Below are positions 34,718 through 44,390 of a DNA stretch of 64,000 nt, piece by piece. Within the stretch, counting starts at the first letter, position 1, and every line of letters begins with the position of its first letter. The notes under the pieces are model-generated. The model was not told the DNA's origin and ran no database searches. It was given only the letters and a program-made list of their open reading frames with translations. Origin of the DNA: Parastagonospora avenae f. sp. tritici 18332-5. Its lineage: Eukaryota; Ascomycota; Dothideomycetes; Pleosporales; Phaeosphaeriaceae. A program made the position numbers and the translations under genes. The stretch covers positions 434,001 through 498,000 of the forward strand of contig JAFJTR010000012.1 of the NCBI GenBank assembly GCA_022559985.1, written 5' to 3'.

Positions 34718-35908
34718 ATGTCGGAAGTTCTTCATGCCGGGCGACTATCGCTACACTCAGTACCCGGACTGGCTGAGCCTGTTCAGCGCGACATCAATCC
34801 CCAACAGTGGTCTTTGTGGCGCAAGATTGTCTCCATCGCTATTGTATCATATGCGGATTGCCTCACATTAGCGTCACTATCAGTCTTGAACGCCTTGTAA
34901 TTAGTACTGATGATCGAAAATAGATTTCTGGTCTCGATGATGCTTGCACCCAGCGTGCCACAAATGCTTCACGAGTTTCGACCGCTGGGCAACGACAAGT
35001 TTCTTGGCTTATTTTCCGTCACGGGTTACATCCTGGGATTCGTTGTTGGCCCTCTCCTTTTTGGGCCACTTACGGATCTCGTTGGTCGCATATATATATT
35101 GCGGTTAACACCAACCTTCTATCTTATTTTCACGATTGCATGCGCACTAAGCAGTAGCCTGTCGATGCTGGTTGCATTTCGTTTTGTTGCCGGGTATTTT
35201 GGTGGTGCGTCCATGGCCATCGGAGGAGGCGTTTTCTCGGATCTATACCCACCAGGGCAGAGAGCTAGACCAATGGCATGGTACTCTGTTGGGACAATGA
35301 CGGGCCCTACTTTGGGACCTGTGCTCGGTGGCGTGATCACAGGTGGTCGTGGCTGGAGATGGGCATTCTGGATTGCTTCTATCATGGCAAGTATACTAAA
35401 TCCTTCAACCTCATGAAATTGGCAACTAACTTCGGCTCGAGGCTGGGCTGGGCTGTGCGTTTGTGCTTTATGCTTCCTACTCGAAGAGACTCACCAAGCC
35501 ACTCTTGTCCGAAGAGCGGAACACAAAAACAGTAATGCCATCACGATCGGAGCCACATCGATTTATAACCCAAATACATTCAGTTGGAGGCTTCGAAATT
35601 TTGCGCGTATCATTGGGCGGTCCATGAGCATTCCGGCAATTATCGCTTGCCGAACTCCTTGTTTAGCCGTTCTACTGTTGAGCGTGTCACGGTTTGAGTG
35701 TCTCTTGCCTCATAGGTAACCCGCGCCTCACCTTTGGTGAAAGGCGACTCCCTATTCTGCACTAGCGCTCATACCGATCGCCACGTTTCCCCTATATGCC
35801 AGGATTGGATATGGCTGGGGCAACAGCACAATTGCTTTTGTGAGTCTTGGTCTTTGCATAGTGCCTTTGGTACTTTATATTGCATCTTTGAGACTAGGAG
35901 TTGATTGA
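34718..35908 (+). pseudogene. MFS multidrug-type transporter, internally deleted
   Basis: Exon 1 (34718-34872) and exon 2 (34924-35390), with 51-nt introns, give a normal start: WSLWRKIVSIAIVS, APSVPQMLHEF, SVTGYILGFVVGPLLFGPLTDL, then GTMTGPTLGPVLGGVITGGRGWRWAFW. These are hallmarks of the fungal DHA1 drug:H+ antiporter group. Exon 3 (from 35442) continues into the central loop (FLLEETHQATLVRR) but degenerates by ~35715. A frame at ~35775-35908 then resumes with PLYARIGYGWGNSTIAF, the TM12 end of the same family. Roughly TM7-TM11 (about 180 residues) are missing. The first intron donor is weak (GTCACT). No functional transporter is expected. It adjoins the broken kinase gene. Confidence 0.8.
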
Positions 35909-36081
35909 ACAACGCGCATGAAGGTCGCGCCATGATTCTTACTTGTCAACATGTAAGGAGGAGATTGAGGAAGTAGTTGGTTGATTGATAGAAACTATCA
36001 AAGAGAGCGAATATATATCCTCCGGTTACATAAGCAGTGATGAAACGCGCTACTCCTGAGTAGGCGTAGATGCTGACAATA

Positions 36082-36648
36082 CTAGATAGCCTTGAATGTG
36101 AACGGCTCCCACGCATCGAAAGACACCTCTCCGCTACCGGCTTTCCACCTCTTCTTCTTTTCTTCAAGCCCGCCAGCTAACAGCTCTTCCTTACTCCCTC
36201 TCCTCCACTTCGAAAACGCCTCGAGGAGGTCCTCACTGGCCTGAACCTTGTACTCCTTCCCTGCTCCAAGGCACCCGAGTTCTCCGCCCTGGGCAGTTGC
36301 TGGATCTTCCTTGTCGAGCCAAAACGTCCTCTCGTGTGGCACACCGGGCTTGAATTCCTCGAAGAAGTAATCGTTAGGAAACGGGTCGTCGGACTCCCAA
36401 CATCCAATGCCCCACGGCCATTCGACTTCTTCGCCTTGTTCGTTGGTGACATAAACTATCTCCCCCAAACCGTGGATTTCCTTGAGTGGAGTCTTATACA
36501 GACACACGGTTATGAATTCATCTTCATGCGAAAGGATCCCGAGCTTGAATCCGAAGCGCGGCACGCCATTCAGGTGGCAGACATCCGCTGTTGGGGTCAG
36601 AGATAAGGAAAACCGTGGCTGTGCAGCGGTGGAGCTAAAGTCCGCCAT
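36082..36648 (-). CDS. Hypothetical soluble protein, single exon
   Basis: The frame gives 188 aa. The N-terminal half is beta-rich (RFSLSLTPTADV, GFKLGILSHEDEFITVCLY), followed by an acidic Trp/Phe-rich centre (EWPWGIGCWESDDPFPNDYFFEEF) and a C-terminal helix around LLEAFSKWRRGSKEELLAGG. It has no signal peptide or membrane segment. The pattern recalls many uncharacterised ascomycete proteins of 180-220 aa, but I cannot name the family. Even codon use and the clean full-length frame support coding. Confidence 0.7.
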   Translation of the reverse strand: MADFSSTAAQPRFSLSLTPTADVCHLNGVPRFGFKLGILSHEDEFITVCLYKTPLKEIHGLGEIVYVTNEQGEEVEWPWGIGCWESDDPFPNDYFFEEFKPGVPHERTFWLDKEDPATAQGGELGCLGAGKEYKVQASEDLLEAFSKWRRGSKEELLAGGLEEKKKRWKAGSGEVSFDAWEPFTFKAI

Positions 36649-37361
36649 GGTACAAATTGTCTGCTTGATAGAACCTTATTATCTCCCGAGGTCGTCGTTG
36701 TGGTGCAGTCTGGCGCAGCCGAAATCTCTAACTTCACGCAATTTTGATGTGAATCTGTTGGTCGTATTAGATCGTCACAACTCTTGAGAGCGCGAGAACG
36801 TGAGTGTTATGTCTTTCTTTGGTCAGCTCACCTTTGCGACGACCTGAGTCTGGTGGCCTACATACTTCGGGACTTGCGAACTTGGAAGAAGCGATATCAA
36901 TTAATGCAGTCCTGAAAGAATGCGGCGCTCGCTGCGAGAAAAGGTAAAACTCATCAATCGAGTAATGAACAGAATCTCTGGCCAAGGCGCAGACCTGGAC
37001 AAGCGAATGCTTCGATGTCAGCAAATTACGTCACCAATATGACCGCCATCAACTGCGTACGCCTCTCAGGCCTTCTTGTTTGGATGCTGCAACGGCGCTC
37101 AAGGCAGAATTTCTATCTATGGTGAGATGCAGGGCGTATGTCAGCTGTGACATAATCGAAATTTGTGTCAGGCACTGGTCAGGCTCACGAGCCTTTCAGA
37201 CTAAATGGCATTATCCAATGGATTGGAGGAAGGCGCCGTGTCTCATACAGGCCTCGAAGTCATTTGCAGCTTGTTACTGTCGCGAACACAGTGCTATTTA
37301 TTAGCCATCGACAAGGACATTTAAATGCGCAAGCGTGCTTGCTAATCTAACATGCTTCCAG
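36649..37361. other. Intergenic region, possibly including an unresolved first exon
   Basis: No domain-bearing frame is found. The end of the stretch (37341-37361) has a good branch-like GCTAATCTAAC and a CAG acceptor leading into the cysteine-rich exon at 37362. An upstream exon with a start codon should lie here if that gene is real, but I could not place one convincingly. Confidence 0.3.
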
Positions 37362-37565
37362 GACATTTCATTTCCGGAGATACATAAAAGGGAATTCAAG
37401 AAGCCACAGGCTGAAAAGGGCGACACTGCCGACCGTGACTCGTCAGACTCAAACCCTGACACGGATGATCAAACAAACGGAGGTTTCAAATGCACAGAGA
37501 ACGGGTGTAGCCCCAATTACTGTGCTTGCTGTGCCAACAACTCTTGTAAACCGTTCGAAGATTAG
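37362..37565 (+). CDS. Candidate last exon of a small cysteine-rich (effector-like) protein
   Basis: The exon begins after a strong acceptor and encodes 67 residues. A KR pair (HKRE) near its start could be a kexin site. An acidic Asp/Ser/Asn linker follows, then a compact cluster of six cysteines, C-x4-C-x4-C-x-CC-x4-C, ending 6 codons before the stop. Fungal small secreted proteins often pair a propeptide with such a cluster. No signal-peptide exon was identified upstream, so this is a candidate only; chance coding or a remnant is possible. Confidence 0.35.
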   Translation, partial: DISFPEIHKREFKKPQAEKGDTADRDSSDSNPDTDDQTNGGFKCTENGCSPNYCACCANNSCKPFED

Positions 37566-37885
37566 TGGAAGGCGCTTGCAGAGGTGTCAGAGCCAGGGAG
37601 GCAAGATTCGAAGGGAGATGAAAATTGAAACACGAAAATTCGTGTTCGAATTGATAGTAGAAGGCGACCTCGGGATTGTCCATATCTGGATCTTGATAAA
37701 TTGTCTCTTTTGAGGAACCAATGTAGTGTTCTTTGCTACAATTGAGTACGTCGTATATATAAGAACTAAGCTAGCTTACCCTGTGACTGCGTTGCGTTCG
37801 ATGTAATGAATGACTGCCCAAAGTACTTCAAGAGCGTGAGGTAAAGCGAATGCGGTTCGCAAGCAAGGCGCCTGGCGCCTACGCC

Positions 37886-40025
37886 TCAAGCCGTACCTGT
37901 GGAGGATCCTTCCTTTCCACAAATGGATTTGATTGCGCTTCCTCCATTTTCGGTGTAATAGATAGCGCCAGATTTTGCCATGCCTGGCCAAGTATCGCCT
38001 CCCATTTTGTCATTTGTCCATTCGATAGCAGCTCCGGCATGGAACTGCTGGTAGCAGTATGCATCTACTGCAGGCTTGCGCACCTCGTTGGGTCCCCAGA
38101 CAATAGCGAGAATTTCCACATGACTTCCAGCTGGCTTCAATCGAGGCTCCACAACACTCACTTCGCATCGACCATCGCGCGATTCCTCAATTGGGCCAAC
38201 CTTAACATCGTGATCGCCCGTGTACTCTTCGCACACGAAGATTCGCTTCTCCTTGGCGAAGTCGTACGTGAATGATATGGTCTTCCTGACGCCGTGCCAT
38301 GGCTCTTGGAAACCGGGTTGAGTACTGTGAACGCGAAGGTTCTCGCCCTCGTTGAACAGGATCTTGGCTACTGCTGTAGACTCAACACCTCCGTAATGAG
38401 CACTTGTGATGTCCAGTGATGGTGATGGCGTAGCAGGAGGGTCCTGAACCCTAACGTTGGCATCCATCATAAGTCCATTTCGCTGAAAATCCTTAGCCAG
38501 CGAGGCAACCTGAGTGTTCGTTAGCTTCAAAACCTTGTTCTTCATCCAGACGGCTGACCTTGGTCCATTTTTCTCCGGCGTCGCTGAGGCGAGAGAAGGC
38601 CATGTTAGTCCTAGCTTTGCTACCGGATGACACGTATTTCTTGACCGTGTCTAGCTTGTTGGCAATGTCGTCGAGATCGGTCTCTAGGCGGCTGAATGCC
38701 CCTACAGATGCTTAGTGGCCCGCGTGCATTGATACAAATCACAACTTACCAGCCATACTTGTCAGAGCGGACTCTGCTTGTTGAATGTGTTGGTGAACAT
38801 CTTTGATCAGTTCAGTGAGATTCTTGCACTTCTCTGTAGACTTGTTAAACGTGAAACCTCAGGTTGAAGACCTTGACTTACCTCGGAAAGAAATCGCGGT
38901 AGCCAGGTCGTTGCCTGCTTTGTTCGCGACTTCTTCATACTTCTTCTGCAGATTTCTCACTGCGTTTTCTGCATCAGCCTTCTTGACGGTCTCTGAGATG
39001 GCAAGACCCCAGCCAATCCACGGGACAGCATAGTACCACCGGACACCAGCTGTACATGATGCTTAGCATGCAGAGATGAAAGCGTATAACAAGCCTACTT
39101 ACAGTTGGCTTTAGCCTTTTCTCTTTGTTGATTCTCTTGAGCGGCCAAGGAATTGAGCTCGTCGCGTGCAGTGTCCATACTCTTGCGAAGATCGGTATTG
39201 AGTTGGGCAGTACTGGGCAGGACAATTGATTGGCGTTCATTAAGAGTGTTCAGGCGCTCCTTATCGATGCCCGTGATCGTTTTGAACTGTGAGACGTTAG
39301 AATCGGTCTCAGAGTCATTCGAATATGTTGAGAATGCTCACCGTGCCAAGTTGCGTGACGAATGCAGCACACTTCTTGTTGCTCTGCTTGGCTTCATCAC
39401 TGAGCTCGAGGCAGATAGTCATGGCTATCTCGACAGCCTCTTTGACTTTGGGATCATCTAGGTTGGAAGCTCCATCTTGAATGGTTTTCATCGCTGCCAA
39501 GAGCTCCACAGAGCGCTTGCCAGCGGTCTCAGCGTAGTTGGCAATGTATCCAGCTATGAAGCTATCAGCACACATATGCTAAGCGATAGCTGATCTTACC
39601 GAGAGAAACCATGGGACTCAGGGTCTTGGTCTGGAAGTCAAAGCAATGATTTTGGATGTCAACCAGAGTGGCAGACATGAGCTGCCAGAGCATTAGTTGG
39701 TTCGTCTGTCCGTAGGTCGAAAACTCACATCATAGAGGACAGGTGTCTTGGTGTCCTTGTAGTTCTCAAACATCTTGCGCGGGAACTCAAGATCGAAGCG
39801 TTCTTTCGTGCCCGGTAGGCGCAGAGCGGCCTTCAGGTACAATTGCAAATCGATGAAAGCTTGCGTGTTCAGAAGGAAGTACTCCTTGTTGACCGCTGAC
39901 GGCGCCGATGTACCGGCATCAGGGACAACTGCATTGACTTGAATGGGAACTTGGTAGGTGAACACGTCACTCTGGCCCAAGGCATCGGCTGCCAAAGTTG
40001 GCAGAAGAATTTCGGCGGTCGCCAT
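37886..40025 (-). CDS. Leaderless helical protein with hydrophobic hairpin and C-terminal beta-rich domain (alpha pore-forming-toxin-like)
   Basis: Eight exons (40025-39729, 39681-39600, 39553-39342, 39286-39103, 39049-38882, 38833-38750, 38701-38624, 38583-37886) sum to 600 codons plus stop. The last intron is only 40 nt but has a perfect ACTAAC branch site. There is no signal peptide. Residues ~100-255 form long amphipathic helices. A Trp/Tyr/Gly-rich hydrophobic stretch follows at ~259-276 (start of exon 5), then helices again to ~370. Residues ~395-600 are predicted beta-rich with many aromatic residues. Long helix, hydrophobic hairpin, long helix is the layout of ClyA/HBL/xenorhabdolysin-type pore formers; that link is by architecture and family memory, not proven homology. 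A TATA-like box lies at 40135-40142. It diverges from the 41415 gene. Confidence 0.7.
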
Positions 40026-41414
40026 GGTGAAAGGGTTATTAGACGGGCTGGTAAAAGAGATTGATGGGGTATCCGTTGAGCCTTGAGAGCAGGTAGAAGT
40101 CGTTGGTGCTTCAGTGCAGTTGCGTGAGGTCAGGATTTTATATGCAAGTCTGCCTTGATAGCGCACATGTTTTGTATCCAGCGCATTGATGTCCAAAACT
40201 TCAGATCTGCCTGCGCTGCTCAGCTACTGCTCGTACATGGTGGCGTTTCGAATTATAGTGTAGCTGCAGTCGTTCTCATCTAGCCCGCTGAATGTAGCAA
40301 TGCCTGCCGAATGTATCCAAGGAAAGAACGAAAGCACAGCTAAGCCTCGATGTTTCCAAGCTCTGAGTCGAGCATCAACAGATTAGCTGACATACACGTC
40401 ACATCGGCCCATGCATATCTGCATGTGCATGTCCGATCTAGATTCGTTTATCCTCGCGTAACCAGTTTAGAGTTCAAGCTACAATTTTTAAATCCCAGAC
40501 TATGGCTTGCCTACTGCAATGTGATTGTCGCCAAAGCGCACAATACGCGTAAAAGATCGGTTGCGGCAGTCAGATAGATTGATCTGAACGATCAGGATCC
40601 GCGCACTGGGTTTCTTCATGATGGTGCTTCGGCACTTGCTTTTTTGCTTTGAGCCAGTTCTTTGCAGTCGCTGACACGGACGGTGCAGCCTTGCTCTTTA
40701 TTGGCGAGGGAAACATGTGGGGTCGCTTGTGGCACGCATGACAGCTGTCACGGGAAAGGCCCGAGCCCGTAGTGTCCCTGACTCTAGCGGCAGGCCTAGA
40801 CAAGATCCAGCTCGCGTATATGGTATGTCGTTCTTTCCCTTGTTTTGGCTGAGATGGCTGAGCTGAAAACCATTTTAGAGGCCTATCATGTAGGTAACTA
40901 ACAAAAGCGCCGAGTCCGACTCTTGCTTGTAGATCGGCCCTTTTACGTTTTCTTCGCTAACGTTAAAGTATGTGCAAGAAACATGAATTCAAATAAACCA
41001 ATCATTCTCACAATATGCAACCTGGGCGATCTGATAAACACTCTTTGGGGAGACCTGGCTTATGATGTTCGAGAGCGAGATAAGCGTTTACAGCTGAACG
41101 AGAGTGCTGATCAGAGTCAAGACCTCGGCTTTCGCCTTTTGCGCTAGCCGATGGTCACCGCAAGCGGTCATTCGAGGCGCTAGAAGTAGCTGTTCTTGAT
41201 CGACGGACATCCCGTCTGCTACAATAGTTTCAACAGAACAGGCGGTGAGGTAGCCGAGAATAATCCCAAGGTTTTCGCTAATGCGAAGGGAAGCGCCTCA
41301 GCATCCATCCTTATAATAGCGTTCAAGTGTGGTCAGTGATTTGGGGTATAAATCTATTCCTTTTCGCACTGCTTTCTAAGACAATCATACATACCTCGAT
41401 TTCATATAGTCATT
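40026..41414. promoter_or_regulatory. Divergent promoter region of the helical protein pair
   Basis: 1.39 kb separates the two ATGs. Each gene has a TATA-like box at the expected distance: TATAAAAT on the minus strand at 40135-40142 (about 110 nt before ATG 40025) and TATAAAT on the plus strand at 41347-41353 (62 nt before ATG 41415). Short frames inside have no domain. Shared regulation is plausible from the geometry. Confidence 0.55.
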
Positions 41415-44149
41415 ATGGATGTCCAAAAGGCCGCAGAATTCACCGTTAGCTCGCTCACGCTCAAAGAGAAGACTCTTGCTAAGGATCTTCTCTACTCAGA
41501 ACAGTACCACAAGGACACACTATCGGTAAAGTTTCCCCAACATCTAGGTATGCCACTCACTAAGTCTTTGCAGGCGTGGATCCGAGCACCGGTCCTGAAT
41601 CTAAAACAAGCTTTGGAGAAGACTCGTACAGGGGCACATCAAGCGGGCTTCAAGGCTCGTTTCTTCAGCATCTTCTGTGATGTATTGGAGATTGATTCCG
41701 GCACCGAAGTCTTACCCGAGAAAGCTGGTGAGAAGTCTCTGCCATTTGAGATCAATCTTTACGCTCGAAGGCTTGACTACACCCAAACATCTGGTAGCGC
41801 TATCCATGTCCGCTTTGAGAAGGACTGCGAAATTTTCTTCTGGACTTCAAGACTACCCAGAGACTTTGCCATTACCTATGATGGTCAAGGACTGCAGAGA
41901 CAGAAGTATGCCCCTAAGATTGAGGGAGAGAACTTCGGAGTTATTCTCAGACTGGAACAGCCATCCGCAGGTATTTCCAGCGAAACTTTGCTACCACCAG
42001 ATGAGGCCATGAGCAACATCAATTACCTCAACTTGATCGATGACAATGGTAAACTGAGGTCAAAAGCCTACCTGAATGAGTAAGACCACTTGCGACATCA
42101 ATTCAGCCCGTGATTGACCTATGGCGCAGTGACCTACCACGTTTACTGCAATTTCAATTGCTCGTCGCACAAACCCATGCTACCCTCGATCGTGGCCTTG
42201 CTGTCGACCTACTCAACTATGTCGTGGCAGCGACGGCGGACCCTCGGGCTGCGGCCTTACATTTCAAGGCCACTGCTATGCTTAGCAGTCTTTGTAAGTA
42301 GACCCTCAAACAAAATATCGGATATAGCTGATAGTACTAGTGGTCGACAGTGGCATTGTGGCAGCCCCTTCGGTCAATATCTATGCCAGTGAACAGATCC
42401 TAAAGTCACGTCTCACTGCAGCATTAGCGTTTGAGCAAGCATTCCGGGACTTCTCTCTCGAAGCGTCCAACCGAAAGGTCCAGACACAAACGGCAGTTGA
42501 TCTCTTGAGAAAGAGTCAAGATGCTATGCAGACCTATGCGTTCATCAAAGATATTCGCCAGAGAGCATACGATAATGCTGTAATCGCAAACGCCAAAGCA
42601 CAGAAAACGTTCCAAGCTAATCAAGCGAACCTTGTCCAGCTTGGCGCCAACTTCCAAGCTGGTGTCGAAGAGTGGAAGGAGGCAGAAAAAGAAAAGGCTG
42701 CTAAGGAGGTTCTTAAGGGCTTTGTCATGGTTGGACTTGCAATCGGCGCTACTATTGCGACCGGTGGAGCCGCTGCGGCCACTATACCCGCTGCCGGAGC
42801 TGCGGTCGTGAACACTGCTAGTAAGATTGCCACCTTGATCGCCAAGCTCAAGCAGATCTATGAGAGGATCAAGGAAATCTACGAGAAGATCAAACCGGTG
42901 ATTGAGAAGCTCCAGGAAGTGGTCAAGACGATCAACGAAGTGATTGCGACCCTTCGCAACTTTGACGGCAAAACAACTGGAACAAAGACACTGAAGCTTT
43001 CTGCTGACTCAAGTGACGTCTTCAACGCAACTGCTGAATGGAGGCGCTTCGACATTACCATTCGTGAGATGGAGGACTCGCTGCGAGAGTACAAGATAAG
43101 AGGCAAGGACGAGTACTTCCACGACCTGAAAATCCTTGTCCCGAATGGCGAGTGCTTCATCTTAACCCAGGCGAACCTTGTCAAGACGGGTGATGAGCTT
43201 GCGACCGTGCTCGTACAGTCAGAGGCTGAACGTCGTAGCGAGAGCCGCTTGTCTTCAACGGCACTGAGCGTCGCCGATGATCTCGATGTTCTGAATGTTT
43301 TGGTTCGAGCTATGTTCGACCGAGTACTTACCATCAGGTCCTTGGTCTATCTTGACTTCTTGACCTACTCATCTGCTCAAGAGTATCACACTCTTTCCAA
43401 AGGTTGGTATTGTTAGCTTGATAATTGCAGGCGCCAACGCTAATCATTTCTCAGGGCCAGTCATAACTTTGTCACCTGTCAAGCCAGTTGTGGACTACCT
43501 GGAGGACGTTGTCAAACTGCAAAGCGCAGTCGTGTCTTTCGGCTCCCAGGTACTGGTGCAACAGCGGTCATTCACGCTCAACACACTTGCTGGGTTCGCA
43601 GACGCAAGCGAATTAGCTGCAGCTATCGTCGATGGCCAGGCCCTATCAGTCCCAGTCCGTCCCGGTCTGGAGCTCTTCCAGGATTTTGGCCGCATTCGTT
43701 TGTCTAGGGCTAGGTATATGTTCTTGTCTCCATGCGCATGAATATCCATTGACATGTTCTTTAGATGTTTCCTTGACGGCGCAAAGCTATCTAGTACTGC
43801 TGGTCCGCAGAAAGAATTGCTCCCACTCCGCATCGAGCTGCAGACCGAATCTCAATTCTTCGATCTTCCACTTAAGAAGCGAGTACAGCCCGAGCTGGGT
43901 CCTGTGATTCCCCGCATTTTCCTGGGTGCGTCGAGAAAGGTCTTGTTCGAGTACTTGCCGAGTGATAATTCTACATCTTGCGACGGCTGGTACGGTCAAG
44001 AACGCGACTACACTAAGTTCACACCTCTTACTAATTGGGTCGTGAAGATAATTGGTGGAGGTTATGGCACTCTTTCCGTTGCTGACCTAGATTTGTCGGG
44101 CTTGAAGGGTCTGAAATTGGAATTTTTTTGCGATTTCAGCTTGCTGTAG
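41415..44149 (+). CDS. Large leaderless protein with Gly/Ala-rich hydrophobic segment and amphipathic helices (toxin-like partner)
   Basis: Five exons (41415-42079, 42130-42293, 42341-43402, 43455-43713, 43765-44149) encode 844 aa. Acceptors giving 47-52-nt introns were chosen over nearer ones implying 27-28-nt introns. There is no signal peptide. Residues ~1-220 are mixed alpha/beta. Residues ~277-400 are helical. A Gly/Ala-rich hydrophobic run of about 34 residues (42718-42819, residues ~403-436) is followed by a Lys/Glu/Ile amphipathic coiled helix to ~480. Residues ~600-844 are beta-rich. A membrane-inserting segment framed by long helices fits a pore-forming component. The beta-rich end faintly recalls large insecticidal toxin subunits, which is weak inference. 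No protein of known function is recognised with certainty. Confidence 0.68.
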
Positions 44150-44390
44150 AATTTTGCGAGGGAGATCTATTCTGAAAGGGATAAGGGTGTTCTATGAAGC
44201 CAAATGGTGCTGTAGACAGCTTAGATATGATGGTTGCAGGAGGATAGCAAGGTTCGGGCACCCACCAATTCAAGACGGTGCTCAATGTTTCGTCATCTTC
44301 ACTAAAGTGAAAAGTGCCTATAGGTTCTCTATGATACAGGTGATAACGATTTAAGTCGAAGCTTGCATGACTATACCATCAATCATGCAC

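Noticed and set aside
34873..34923. TAA at 34898-34900 taken as a nonsense mutation in the MFS gene
   Set aside because: It lies in a 51-nt intron with a weak GTCACT donor that restores the expected TM1 sequence.
38584..38623. Frameshift in the 600-aa gene
   Set aside because: A 40-nt intron with an ACTAAC branch site explains the frame change, and total exon length then divides by three.
42080..42106. 27-nt intron in the 844-aa gene
   Set aside because: Too short and gives the wrong frame; the acceptor at 42129 gives a 50-nt intron in frame.
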